Assembly (NCBI GenBank): GCA_031554215.1
Contig: JAVBKF010000007.1
Span: 1 to 31,302 of the forward strand
Reading direction: 5' to 3'
From: JAVBKE01 sp031554215
GTDB taxonomy: Bacteria; Bacillota; Bacilli; JARBTR01
DNA: 31,302 nucleotides
Shown piece by piece: positions 23,741 through 31,302 of the stretch; the stretch's first letter is position 1; every line of letters starts with the position of its first letter. Made by a program: the position numbers and the translations under genes. The notes beneath the pieces are model-generated. The model was not told the DNA's origin. It saw only the letters and a program-made list of their open reading frames with translations, and searched no databases.

Positions 23741-26470
23741 CTAGATACTCCTTTTTCTGCTACTTGCGATTACGAGCATCGTACTAATAGAAACAAATAA
23801 TAGGATAGATAGACTAAGTAAACCTTGATCTCCTGTCGCTGGCAACTGACCACTTTCTCCGTTACCACCTGTTGCAGGTGCCGTTGTACTCGGTTTTGAA
23901 GTTGGGACTTTCGCTGCCTTGTAAACAAATGTAACCGTGTGGTCACCCTTCACATTATTGAGCATTGCCGTACCGCCTGTTTGAACAATTCCATCAATTA
24001 GGTAATGATCAAATATCCACCCCTTTTTTGATGGTGCAGTTTTCGTGTAGTTCCCCTCTAACACTACTTGAGCCGAAGTCGCTGGACTGATTGCCTGTCC
24101 ATCCACATTTTGGTATTGCTCTGTCACTGTAGCCATTGGCAATGATTTCACAGGATGTGATAAAACAACCGTTCCATCAGACTCAACCCTCACTTTTGCC
24201 CCTGGATCAATCACACCTTGTAGAACGCCTGTTTCATAGACATAACCCGTGGTCAGTTGATAGACTGTCTTAGGTGCTGAATCTGTTGCATTCTTATAGT
24301 ACGCGATTTCATTATCTGAAATTGTATACTTACCAGCTGCCTTGCTCTCGAGTACCTCAATAAAGCCTGTGTCCATGCTCCCGTTGACTTTTGTTCCGTT
24401 CACATCAACCGTAAATCCATCGCTATCTTCTGATAATTTTTGACCAGCGGCGATTTCTAATTTGATTGTTTGGTCGTACATTAAATTTTCGTAAGTGCCA
24501 TCCTTTTCTTCAAAGCGCACTTTTGGTTCAAAACCTTGTATGCCATATCCTAATGAGCGGTAGAAATCCTCTGTTGAATAGGCGCCGTTCGCCACTTTTG
24601 GTAGTGTAACTGGTAACTTTCCTTGCGGCTCGTTGACACCAAACATTGTTCTGATCCCTGCTGGTAAGTTCGGACCAGCGGCTAGGTTACCGCCTGATTC
24701 AGAGTCTGGACCATTTGGATTTCCTTTATGACCATAGATCGCTAAGTGAGCATCTGCTTCGCTGAACACTGCACCATCATAAGGATTCCTCATGCTTAGA
24801 AGTACGGTATCTTTTCCTTGCAATTCAGCATACTCAATGACTTCTTTACCAAAATAATATGTGTACATGGCTGGATCAAGAATACTTGCTGTACTTGAAT
24901 CCGAGCAGAAGACAACGTATGCTGCTTGATCTATTTTGGCTTTTATATCTAGATTGTCACCAAGATGACCTGTCGAACTGCCGTAAATCTGGGATGTAAT
25001 CGGAAACTCACCAATTAGCCCTTGCGACCGCATTCGGCCAATCTCACTCACCATGCTATCAATTTGATCTTGCTTAGGTGCGACAATGAGTACGGTATCT
25101 TCTGGTGAGACGGAAAGGGGTAAGGTATCTCGATCATTCTTCACCAACGTCACAGCATCATCAGCGATCATCATTTCTTGTTGTTTATGTTCTGGGCTAC
25201 CGACAACTGAATTGGCGTAGGCGATACGCTCATCTAGTGGCATTTGCGCTTCAGGTTCCCCCGGTGTCCAAATCCCTCTTTCAACTTTTAATTTTAAAAT
25301 TCGATACACTGACTCATCAATTTGCTCTTCTGAGATGACACCGGTATTGACAGCATTCACAATGTCACTAATCAATGTATCGAGCTTCGCTACATCAGCA
25401 CTAGATCTGATGATTGTCGGCATCAGCAAAATATCAACACCAGCATTAATCGCCATAATCGCAGCCTCCGATTCTGTCGTGTTGCTCACAATCGCATCCA
25501 TATTCATCGCATCCGTGATAACGACACCGTCGTATCCCATTTCTTCACGCAGAAGGCCAGTAATGACATCATCAGATAATGTTGATGGTAGTGGCATCGG
25601 ACCGTCAGGTGTACTCAGTGTTTCACTTTCAATCTGCGGTAGGGCAACATGCGCTGTCATAATCATATCAACGCCTTCATTAATCGCCATTTGAAAAGGA
25701 ACCAATTCCGTTTGATACAGATCGGCTCTGCTTTTATCAACAACCGGAACACCAAAATGGGAGTCCGTCGCTGTGTCGCCATGACCTGGAAAATGCTTCG
25801 CAGTCACGCCAACATCTTGTGCAGCCATTCCTTGAATCATCGCTACACCTAAGTTGCCAACTTGTACAGGGTCTTCACCAAATGAGCGAACACCAATGAC
25901 TGGGTTTCCAGGATTATTATTGACATCGAGGCTCGGTGCAAAATTGATATTAATCCCTAATGAGTGCAACTCTTCGCCAATAATTTCACCTGCCAAACGA
26001 GCATACTCTGTACTGCCTGTAGCGCCGATTGCCATATTCCCAGGCAACTGTGTACCAGTCCCAAGCCTTGTCACCACGCCGCCTTCTTGATCAATCGTCA
26101 CAAAAAGCGGAATGTCGTTACTTGGATCATCAATGACAACTTGCTGCAAATCATATGCTAATTTAGCTGTTTGCTCTGTCTCTTTGACGTTATTCGCAAA
26201 TAAAATAACGCCACCCAAATTATAGTCATCAATAATTTGTTTGACGTCATCGTTTAATTCAATTAAATCCTCGGGTGTGTCAGAGGCAGTCGCACTCCAT
26301 TGACGGATATCTAACATAATCATTTGTCCAATCTTTTGCTCCAAAGTCATTTGATTAATCTGCGCCTGAATTGCATCATCCTCAGTGATCGTTGTAGCTG
26401 ATACAGGTACTTGAAACTGACTAAAAACAAGAAAACTAACCAACAATAGGCTTAAAAATCTCTTTTTCAT
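23741..26470 (-). CDS. nagZ: Sortase-anchored GH3 beta-N-acetylglucosaminidase (NagZ-type)
   Basis: Removes terminal beta-GlcNAc from muropeptides or chito-oligosaccharides at the cell surface. The start is ATG 26470, because GGGAGGGTTTTTT lies just before it; an upstream TTG in frame has none. That gives 909 residues. A signal peptide (1-26, KKRFLSLLLVSFLVFSQFQVPVSA) is followed by the GH3 barrel. KHFPGHGDTATDSHFG holds the Asp236-His238 pair typical of NagZ, and Asp320 in VVITDAMNMDAI is the nucleophile. A GH3 C-terminal domain (about 430-630) and further beta domains follow, including a MucBP-like repeat (about 770-850, VTEQYQNVDGQ and TFVYK). The end has a Thr/Pro linker and sorting signal LPATG (about 876-880), a hydrophobic segment and RKR. 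It diverges from the PTS genes, suggesting a GlcNAc-salvage locus. Confidence 0.93.
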   Translation of the reverse strand: MKKRFLSLLLVSFLVFSQFQVPVSATTITEDDAIQAQINQMTLEQKIGQMIMLDIRQWSATASDTPEDLIELNDDVKQIIDDYNLGGVILFANNVKETEQTAKLAYDLQQVVIDDPSNDIPLFVTIDQEGGVVTRLGTGTQLPGNMAIGATGSTEYARLAGEIIGEELHSLGININFAPSLDVNNNPGNPVIGVRSFGEDPVQVGNLGVAMIQGMAAQDVGVTAKHFPGHGDTATDSHFGVPVVDKSRADLYQTELVPFQMAINEGVDMIMTAHVALPQIESETLSTPDGPMPLPSTLSDDVITGLLREEMGYDGVVITDAMNMDAIVSNTTESEAAIMAINAGVDILLMPTIIRSSADVAKLDTLISDIVNAVNTGVISEEQIDESVYRILKLKVERGIWTPGEPEAQMPLDERIAYANSVVGSPEHKQQEMMIADDAVTLVKNDRDTLPLSVSPEDTVLIVAPKQDQIDSMVSEIGRMRSQGLIGEFPITSQIYGSSTGHLGDNLDIKAKIDQAAYVVFCSDSSTASILDPAMYTYYFGKEVIEYAELQGKDTVLLSMRNPYDGAVFSEADAHLAIYGHKGNPNGPDSESGGNLAAGPNLPAGIRTMFGVNEPQGKLPVTLPKVANGAYSTEDFYRSLGYGIQGFEPKVRFEEKDGTYENLMYDQTIKLEIAAGQKLSEDSDGFTVDVNGTKVNGSMDTGFIEVLESKAAGKYTISDNEIAYYKNATDSAPKTVYQLTTGYVYETGVLQGVIDPGAKVRVESDGTVVLSHPVKSLPMATVTEQYQNVDGQAISPATSAQVVLEGNYTKTAPSKKGWIFDHYLIDGIVQTGGTAMLNNVKGDHTVTFVYKAAKVPTSKPSTTAPATGGNGESGQLPATGDQGLLSLSILLFVSISTMLVIASSRKRSI

Positions 26471-26808
26471 AAAAAACCCTCCCATAAATAATAAAATCAA
26501 CGAAATTAACTAAAAATACTACGGCAAACCTTTATTCCCTCCTTTTTTGTTGGAATGAAAACCTCAGATGAATGTCTAACAATCATCTTAAGGAAATGAA
26601 CAAAGTATTAAGACTGATGACCGCGGAATATTTATAAAAACTTATGACTAATTTAGGGTGAATTGAACATATTTGTAATTATTTGATTATATGATTTAAA
26701 TCACTTATAATCAAGAGTAGTTATTATTAAACGACATTATTTTGAATTAATTGCGAATAATCAAAGAAAATTGGAGAATAGTAAGGTGGGGTTTTTTTAA
26801 AGAAATTA
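26471..26808. other. Divergent regulatory region between the GH3 gene and the PTS locus
   Basis: It contains the GH3 ribosome binding site. On the minus strand there is also a second strong Shine-Dalgarno sequence (AAAAAAGGAGGGAA, about 26532-26546) with no open frame behind it. On the + strand it has a good promoter at 26683-26711 with a palindromic spacer. No gene is seen. Confidence 0.6.
26683..26711 (+). promoter_or_regulatory. Promoter of the PTS locus with a palindromic spacer
   Basis: TTGATT (26683-26688), 17 bases, TATAAT (26706-26711). The spacer contains the perfect palindrome TGATTTAAATCA (26692-26703), flanked by GATTATA and TATAATC, which extends an imperfect dyad over both boxes. 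It is well placed to be a repressor site. Confidence 0.7.
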
Positions 26809-27238
26809 ATGATTATCGACAGTCCTTCTGAGGGCGAGCTTGTTCCTTTATTGCAGGTTAATGATCCAGTATCTTCCTAAATAATGTTAGGAAATGGCGT
26901 GGTGATTATTCCGAGAAATGGAACAATTGTTTCACCAATAAACTGAACGATTATGACGATTTTCGACACAAAACATGCAATGGGGCTTAAATCAAACGAT
27001 GGGGCAAAATGTGCTTATACATATTGGACTTAATACGGTCAAGTTAAACGGAGAGTTCTTTAAAACACCTATCAAAGCAGATGACAAAGCTAAAGTAGAC
27101 CTTGAGAAGATTAAAGAGGCAGGTTTTGATATCATAACGCCTGTCATGATTACAAATACAGACGATTTTTCCACCGAAATTCCAGTTGAATCAGCTCAGA
27201 TAGACCAAGGAGAACAAATGATCGTCATCAACAAATAG
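26809..27238 (+). pseudogene. Decayed PTS EIIA-Glc (crr-like) gene
   Basis: Read from ATG 26809 (upstream GTAAGGTGGGG), the frame gives IIDSPSEGELVPLLQVNDPVSS, then TAA (26878-26880). GNGVVIIPRNGTIVSPIN follows, then TGA (26944-26946), and then TIFDTKHAMGLKSNDGAK. An extra base near 27009 moves the rest into the next frame: NVLIHIGLNTVKLNGEFFKTPIKADDKAKVDLEKIKEAGFDIITPVMITNTDDF, to 27238. Together these follow the whole glucose-type EIIA domain, including TKHA and the active-site HIGL histidine. Two stops and one frameshift mean no intact EIIA is made. The intact 87-codon tail (ATG 26975) keeps the HIGL part but lacks the rest of the fold. The following EIICB must take phosphate from another EIIA. 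Confidence 0.92.
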
Positions 27239-27274
27239 GACTATTTTAAATAGTGCAACTCTTTGAGCATGTTT

Positions 27275-27303
27275 TTGTATTAGTCTATAACTATAGCTAC
27301 AAT
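27275..27303 (+). promoter_or_regulatory. Possible promoter of the EIICB gene
   Basis: TTGTAT (27275-27280), 17 bases, TACAAT (27298-27303), 52 bases before the ATG. It would let the transporter be transcribed without the pseudogene. Confidence 0.5.
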
Positions 27304-27355
27304 ACTTTTGTTGTATTTTGTTATAGTAAAATATTTTTTAGGAGGAATTATACAT

Positions 27356-28813
27356 ATGTTTAAGTATTTGCAAAACGTAGGGAAATCACTTATGTTCCCA
27401 ATTGCTGTATTACCTGCAGCAGCGATTCTCATGGGTATTGGTTACTGGATCGACCCTCAGGGATGGGGCGGAGATAGCGCAGTTGCTGCATTCTTGATTA
27501 AATCTGGAAGCGCACTGATTGACAACATGTCTGTTCTATTCGCAGTCGGAATTGCTTACGGAATGTCTAAAGACAAAAGTGGTGCGGCGGCGATTGCTGG
27601 TCTGGTTGGTTTCTTGACCGTCACCACGTTACTCGCACCAGAATCTGCGGCGAATATCATGCAGTCTACGCTAACTAACACAGAAACACTAGCATTTAGT
27701 CATATTAATAATCAGTTTGTTGGTATTTTAACAGGTTTGATTGCTGCAGCACTTTATAATCGTTTTTACCGAGTCGAATTGCCAGACTTCTTGGCCTTTT
27801 TTAGTGGTAAACGCTTGGTACCGATTTTGACCTCATTTACAATGATGGGTGTTGCACTTATTCTCTTAAAAGTTTGGCCACCATTCTACGGCGCGCTAGT
27901 AAACTTTGGTGAAGTACTTGTCGACATGGGACCCCTTGGTGCTGGTATCTATGGATTCTTTAATCGGTTGTTATTGCCAATTGGTATGCACCATGCTTTG
28001 AATGCTGTTTTCTGGTTTGACTTTGCCGGGATCAATGATCTTGGTAACTTCTGGGGCGGTACTGGTACCATTGGTGAAACTGGCATGTATATGGCTGGAT
28101 TCTTCCCAGTATTCATGTTCGGATTACCTGGTGCGTGTTTAGCGATGTACCACACTTCCAAGCCAAAGAATAGAAAAGTCGTTGGTGGTATCATGATTTC
28201 AGCAGCATTCGCTGCATTTTTCACTGGGGTAACAGAGCCAATTGAATTCTCATTCTTATTCGTGGCGTTTCCACTATATGTAGTTCATGCATTATTAACC
28301 GGGTTATCACTTTTCATTGCAGCATCAATGCAATGGTTTGCAGGATTCGGATTCAGTGCTGGATTTATTGATTTAATGCTTAGTACGAGTATCGAGTACT
28401 CAACTAAATGGTATATGCTTGTGGTATTAGGGATTGGTTACTTCTTCTTGTACTATTTCATTTTCAGATTCATGATCGTGAAGTTCAACTATAAGACACC
28501 AGGTCGCGAGGATGACGATGCTGAAGTAGAATTTGAAGAGGATCTGAAAGTTTCAGTCAAAGGTAATAACTGGAAAGACATGGCCGAAAAAATCTTATTT
28601 GCTCTTGGCGGGAAAGACAACGTGCTTGAAATTGACAATTGTGCAACACGATTAAGACTCTCAGTCAAAGATAGCACCATTATCGACGAAGCCGCAATCA
28701 AAAAAGCAGGTGCACCTGGTGTGCTGAAGCCAACTAAAGGAACCGTTCAAGTCATTATTGGACCAAAAGTTCAATTCGTTGCAGATGCAATGGAAGATTT
28801 AATGAAGAAATAG
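27356..28813 (+). CDS. nagP: PTS transporter EIICB, N-acetylglucosamine/glucose family
   Basis: Imports and phosphorylates an amino sugar or glucose. The 485 residues comprise an EIIC domain (about 1-390), with start MFKYLQNVGKSLMFPIAVLPAAAILMGIGYWIDP, the substrate-site motifs GMHHALNAVFWF and FTGVTEPIEFSFLF, and about ten membrane segments. An EIIB domain follows (about 405-485) with the phosphorylated Cys429 in DNCATRLRLSVKD. No EIIA is fused, as in NagP of B. subtilis, and the neighbouring EIIA gene is dead. The frame opens at 27308, but the ATG at 27356 follows TAGGAGGAATTATACAT. Divergence from a GH3 N-acetylglucosaminidase supports GlcNAc as substrate; glucose cannot be excluded. Confidence 0.9.
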   Translation: MFKYLQNVGKSLMFPIAVLPAAAILMGIGYWIDPQGWGGDSAVAAFLIKSGSALIDNMSVLFAVGIAYGMSKDKSGAAAIAGLVGFLTVTTLLAPESAANIMQSTLTNTETLAFSHINNQFVGILTGLIAAALYNRFYRVELPDFLAFFSGKRLVPILTSFTMMGVALILLKVWPPFYGALVNFGEVLVDMGPLGAGIYGFFNRLLLPIGMHHALNAVFWFDFAGINDLGNFWGGTGTIGETGMYMAGFFPVFMFGLPGACLAMYHTSKPKNRKVVGGIMISAAFAAFFTGVTEPIEFSFLFVAFPLYVVHALLTGLSLFIAASMQWFAGFGFSAGFIDLMLSTSIEYSTKWYMLVVLGIGYFFLYYFIFRFMIVKFNYKTPGREDDDAEVEFEEDLKVSVKGNNWKDMAEKILFALGGKDNVLEIDNCATRLRLSVKDSTIIDEAAIKKAGAPGVLKPTKGTVQVIIGPKVQFVADAMEDLMKK

Positions 28814-28827
28814 AGATTATTGAATAG

Positions 28828-28866
28828 AAAAAGCTTAGACAGCAAATTGTGTCTAAGCTTTTTTGT
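28828..28866 (+). terminator. Terminator of the PTS gene
   Basis: AAAAAGCTTAGACA (28828-28841) pairs perfectly with TGTCTAAGCTTTTT (28850-28863), followed by more Ts. It starts 14 bases after the stop. Confidence 0.92.
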
Positions 28867-29118
28867 TGCTTCGGGGGCAAGCATTGGACAAATAAAAACT
28901 GAATCATAAGGTAGGTAGAAGCAAAATAAGATCTCCGATATTTTCAAGTCATGAAAATTCATCTATCGTTTCGGCATCGCCTTATGACATTTGTAATGAG
29001 ACGATTGAAACCCTAGAGACTAATGTAGGAAGATCACTTGATTCACTTTAATTGTATTCATTTCCATCATTTCTTTTTCCTACTTTTTTCTCATTTCATC
29101 AAAGTTCTCAGCACAAAT
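28867..29118. other. Intergenic, nothing recognised
   Basis: No frame with a ribosome binding site, no repeat and no hairpin worth naming in this stretch between two converging genes. Confidence 0.6.
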
Positions 29119-29150
29119 AGAGTTCGATCAATAGACATTGATCGAACTCT
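29119..29150. terminator. Candidate terminator of the LRR gene
   Basis: AGAGTTCGATCAAT (29119-29132) pairs perfectly with ATTGATCGAACTCT (29137-29150), with a 4-base loop. The following bases are only mildly T-rich (TATTTG on the minus strand, TCTATTC on the plus). It is 83 bases beyond the LRR gene stop. Confidence 0.65.
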
Positions 29151-29232
29151 TCTATTCTCCATCAATCTAGTTTGATAAGGAACCCTTGCTTGTTAATGAT
29201 AGAAGGCCCTAATTCAGGATTCTTTTACAATG

Positions 29233-30753
29233 CTACGGCACCGTAATCGTGTTACCAAAAGGTTGCGAGATTGTGCCATGGAAAACTTGACTAACTCCAC
29301 CAAAATTACTGTACCACGTAGCGGTAGCGATATGATTTCCTTCTGGTAAGCCTGTCCATGTGATCACGTTCGGGTCGGTCGTAAAAGCACCATTATACGA
29401 GATGTTATAAGGCGAAAGGAGCTGGCCATTGATATCCTTGACCGGAGGGTACGGCACAATAAGTTCTCCGTTTGTAATTACAGCTTCTTGTGCAGTGATC
29501 GTTTGAAAGCCAGCATTAAACAACATTCTAGGATGCGCCGTATATACATCATGTAACGGACTAATATCACAAACATGATTTCCTTCAAATGATAAGTGCG
29601 TTAAATTTGTTAAATCAGCTAATGGTGCTACATCGCTAATCTGATTATCATTCATAGTCAACGTTTCTAAATAAGTCAACTCTTCCAGTGCAGTTAAATC
29701 ACTCACCTGATTGTTATCTACATGGAGTTCGGATAAATTTTTAGAATTTGACAACGGTGTTAAATCACTAATATTGTTATTATGCAAGGACACACTTTTT
29801 AAATTTGTTACATTGGCTAAAGGTGCCAAATCCTCAAGTTGATTTCCCCTTAAGTACAGATAACTGAGCTCACTCATATCCTCCAATAGTGTCAAATCAT
29901 TAAATCCGGTATTATTCAAAGAAAGCAATCTCAAATTTGTCAAATTCTTTATTGGATCGATGATACTGAGTGTGTTATCATCCAAATACAGTGCGGTTAA
30001 ATTCACCAGATTCCCTATAGGCGTCAAATCACTAATGCCAATATCAATCATGGATAATACCGTTAAATTTGTCAAATTCGCTAACGGTGTTATATCACTA
30101 ACAGGATTATAACTAACAAGCAGCATACTCAAATCCGTCAAATTTGCTAATGGTGCTAAATCTGTGATTTGATTCTCACTTAAATATAGTCTCGACAGGT
30201 TTGTAAGATTTCCCAATGGGCTCAAATCACTAATGTGACATGCTTTCAAATCTAGTATATTTAAATTTCCTAACCCCGCTAGTGGTGTCAAATCTACGAT
30301 TGGATTGCCACTTACGTTTAATTCGGTCACATTGATCAAATTAGCTAATGGATTCAGATCAGAAATCCTGTTTGCTGACAAATCTAGCTGGGTTAAATTT
30401 ATTAAATTTGCTAATGGTGTTAAGTCACTAATCTGGTTTCCTCCCAAATACAGCTTGTCCAAATTAGGCGCATATTCAAGTCCAGTTAAATTAGTAATCC
30501 CTACGGAAGTGACCTCAAGCTTTGTCAACTTTTTCATATCACCTTCAGTGATAGCCGCATCAGGTGTTAATCCCAATTCATCACGGATGCCTGAAGCTAA
30601 CAAGGGATCAGGTATGTTCACTACAGTTGAATCCCCCTTAGAATCAATACTTACCTCTTCTGATACGGCTGCGCTAGCAACGGAGTGTGTAGACAAGACT
30701 GGTAAAACACAAGCAGAAATCGCTAAACCAAGTAAAATTAAGATCTTTTTCAT
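29233..30753 (-). CDS. Secreted internalin-like leucine-rich-repeat protein
   Basis: A 506-residue exported protein. The signal peptide is KKILILLGLAISACVLPVLSTHSVASA (about 2-28). A cap region with IPDPLLASGIRDELGLTPDAAITEGDMKKL (about 47-76) is typical of internalins. Fifteen LRRs of 22 residues follow (about 77-405), mostly L-x-x-L-x-L-x-x-N-x-I-S-D-L-T-P-L-A-N-L-T-N. The LRR-adjacent Ig-like domain (about 406-506) has VPYPPVKDINGQLLSPYNISYNGAF and ends in GTISQPFGNTITVP. There the protein stops: no MucBP, GW, LPxTG or other anchor, like the small secreted internalins of Listeria (InlC type). Such proteins bind protein partners, but the target here is unknown and host interaction should not be assumed. 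The ribosome binding site GAGGAGGC lies 10 bases before ATG 30753. Confidence 0.9.
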   Translation of the reverse strand: MKKILILLGLAISACVLPVLSTHSVASAAVSEEVSIDSKGDSTVVNIPDPLLASGIRDELGLTPDAAITEGDMKKLTKLEVTSVGITNLTGLEYAPNLDKLYLGGNQISDLTPLANLINLTQLDLSANRISDLNPLANLINVTELNVSGNPIVDLTPLAGLGNLNILDLKACHISDLSPLGNLTNLSRLYLSENQITDLAPLANLTDLSMLLVSYNPVSDITPLANLTNLTVLSMIDIGISDLTPIGNLVNLTALYLDDNTLSIIDPIKNLTNLRLLSLNNTGFNDLTLLEDMSELSYLYLRGNQLEDLAPLANVTNLKSVSLHNNNISDLTPLSNSKNLSELHVDNNQVSDLTALEELTYLETLTMNDNQISDVAPLADLTNLTHLSFEGNHVCDISPLHDVYTAHPRMLFNAGFQTITAQEAVITNGELIVPYPPVKDINGQLLSPYNISYNGAFTTDPNVITWTGLPEGNHIATATWYSNFGGVSQVFHGTISQPFGNTITVP

Positions 30754-30975
30754 GTAGAAAATGCCTCCTCTAATTGTTTACTAGTGAATGTCACGCAACA
30801 AAAGCTCATCATTCTTGTAATTGCACTACTCCCTTCTTTAGAATAGCTATACATTCTAGTTTATTGACGATCTGTCAAACTCAAACAAACTGGAATTATA
30901 TATACACTATTACTAAAAATAGTATATTATAGAAAATAAATATTGTAAAACCCCTATAATTAGGAGATGAAATAA
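30754..30975. other. Upstream region of the LRR gene
   Basis: AT-rich. On the + strand TATAAT (30954-30959) and TAGGAGATG (30961-30969) stand before the gene remnant, but the ATG is followed after one codon by TAA. No other gene is seen. Confidence 0.4.
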
Positions 30976-31144
30976 AGAAAATTCAATTTATTTGAAAGAA
31001 AGCGGCTCAAGATAGAGAACAGATTACTGTCAATACCAGCATACTTGCTCGCAATCACAATTTCTACTGAACAACTGGTTATGGTGATGCAAGCAAAAAA
31101 TACTGAAGGCTTAATGGCTATCAACAATATGGAAGAACCTAGAA
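30976..31144 (+). pseudogene. Gene fragment interrupted by an IS element
   Basis: The frame from 30976 to the IS end reads FNLFERKRLKIENRLLS, IPAYLLAITISTEQLVMVMQ and AKNTEGLMAINNMEEPRMG. It closes at TAA 31159-31161, inside the IS end. It has protein-like composition, no proper start, and an in-frame TAA just upstream. I take it as a remnant cut by the insertion, without family assignment. Chance is possible. Confidence 0.35.
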
Positions 31145-31302
31145 TGGGCCCGGTACAATAAAGCGGACACAAAGGTAAGAGGAAAAGGTGGTCTGCAACA
31201 TGAGAGAAAGTGTGTATGATCGTCAGTTTAAAATTGCTGCAGTAAAAATGGTATTAAGGGAAGCGTTATTCAGTAAAAGAAGTGAGCAAGAATTCCCCTG
31301 AT
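31145..31302 (+). mobile_element. Left end of an IS3-family insertion sequence (runs off the window)
   Basis: TGGGCCCGGTACAATAAAGCGGACACAAAGG-type sequence starting near 31145 resembles the terminal repeats of IS3-family elements, and it is followed within 60 bases by an orfA-type start. The exact end, the right end and any target duplication cannot be seen. Confidence 0.7.
31200..31302 (+). pseudogene. IS3-family transposase OrfA, N-terminal part, frameshifted
   Basis: From ATG 31200 (upstream AAGGTGG) it reads MRESVYDRQFKIAAVKMVLREAL, the typical first helix of an OrfA helix-turn-helix protein. In that frame it continues FSKRSEQEFP to TGA at 31299-31301. In the next frame the same DNA gives SVKEVSKNSPD, which is what OrfA proteins have at this place (SVKEVS...). 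One base therefore seems to be gained or lost near 31270. The copy is probably inactive, unless the shift is an error. The normal OrfA/OrfB programmed shift lies much further along, so it does not explain this one. Confidence 0.75.

Noticed and set aside
26975..27238. Independent 87-residue protein
   Set aside because: It is the C-terminal part of an EIIA-Glc domain, and the rest of the domain is recognisable just upstream in a broken frame.
29233..30753. Regular 66-bp spaced repeats taken for a CRISPR-like array
   Set aside because: They are the coding repeats of 22-residue LRRs in one open frame.
31060..31100. TTGYGD-like peptide resembling a potassium-channel filter on the + strand
   Set aside because: It follows a stop codon directly and is only six residues in a frame full of stops; chance.
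30960..31172. 70-codon minus-strand frame at the right edge
   Set aside because: It crosses the IS end, has no ribosome binding site and lies opposite a more protein-like + strand frame.
1..31302. tRNA, rRNA, CRISPR or known riboswitch
   Set aside because: I looked for cloverleaf ends, T-box and other familiar leader patterns and regular short repeats and found none that I could support.

Overview
The window looks like chromosomal DNA of a low-to-moderate GC Gram-positive bacterium of the class Bacilli, most likely order Bacillales. The evidence is strong AGGAGG-type ribosome binding sites, GTG/TTG starts, an LPxTG cell-wall protein, a SipW/TasA cluster, the acetylase branch of lysine/diaminopimelate synthesis (DapH plus PatA), and a secDF - comN - spoVB - yrzE block that I recall from Bacillus subtilis. 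No sporulation-specific gene other than the spoVB-like flippase is seen, so spore formation cannot be inferred. I do not assign a genus.

Layout. 1-648: no convincing gene, one perfect hairpin. 649-5793: protein export and envelope block with SecDF (-), ComN-like regulator (-), SpoVB/MurJ-superfamily flippase (+) and YrzE-like membrane protein (+). 5998-9473: a zinc-ribbon membrane protein (+), a HAD phosphatase (-), DapH (-) and a Pro/Tyr-rich mini-protein (+). 9713-12625: YkyB-like protein and PatA aminotransferase (+, coupled), then a YkwC-like beta-hydroxyacid dehydrogenase (-). 12960-16371: a four-gene + strand cluster with a TasA/camelysin-like protein, a short membrane-anchored protein, a second TasA-like protein and a SipW-type signal peptidase with a very long cytoplasmic tail. 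16536-20850: a staphylococcal-nuclease-like protein, a secreted peptidoglycan glucosaminidase with six ChW repeats, and a membrane protein with two copies of an unfamiliar domain (all -). 21392-23362: a frameshifted nitronate monooxygenase gene, an RDD-family protein and the wreck of an RDD paralogue. 23741-28813: a sortase-anchored GH3 beta-N-acetylglucosaminidase (-), a decayed EIIA-Glc gene (+) and an intact PTS EIICB of the N-acetylglucosamine/glucose family (+). 29233-30753: a secreted internalin-like LRR protein (-). 30976-31302: a gene fragment cut by the left end of an IS3-family element that runs off the window.

How the genes fit together. Much of the window concerns the envelope: export (SecDF, SipW), lipid-linked precursor flipping, DAP synthesis for peptidoglycan (DapH and PatA act two steps apart), wall hydrolysis (ChW glucosaminidase, GH3 NagZ) and GlcNAc uptake (EIICB divergent from the GH3 enzyme, suggesting a muropeptide or chitin-sugar salvage locus). 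The tasA-like/sipW cluster probably exports and assembles a surface fibre.

Main unusual observations: (1) the ChW glucosaminidase appears to start at an ATT codon, with a 30-bp perfect palindrome over its presumed transcription start; (2) an 11-bp tandem duplication breaks the nitronate monooxygenase gene and could be reversible; (3) several hidden pseudogenes lie between genes (EIIA-Glc, RDD paralogue, a roughly 38-codon gene after patA); (4) SipW carries a tail of about 260 residues and the TasA-like cluster has an unusual composition.
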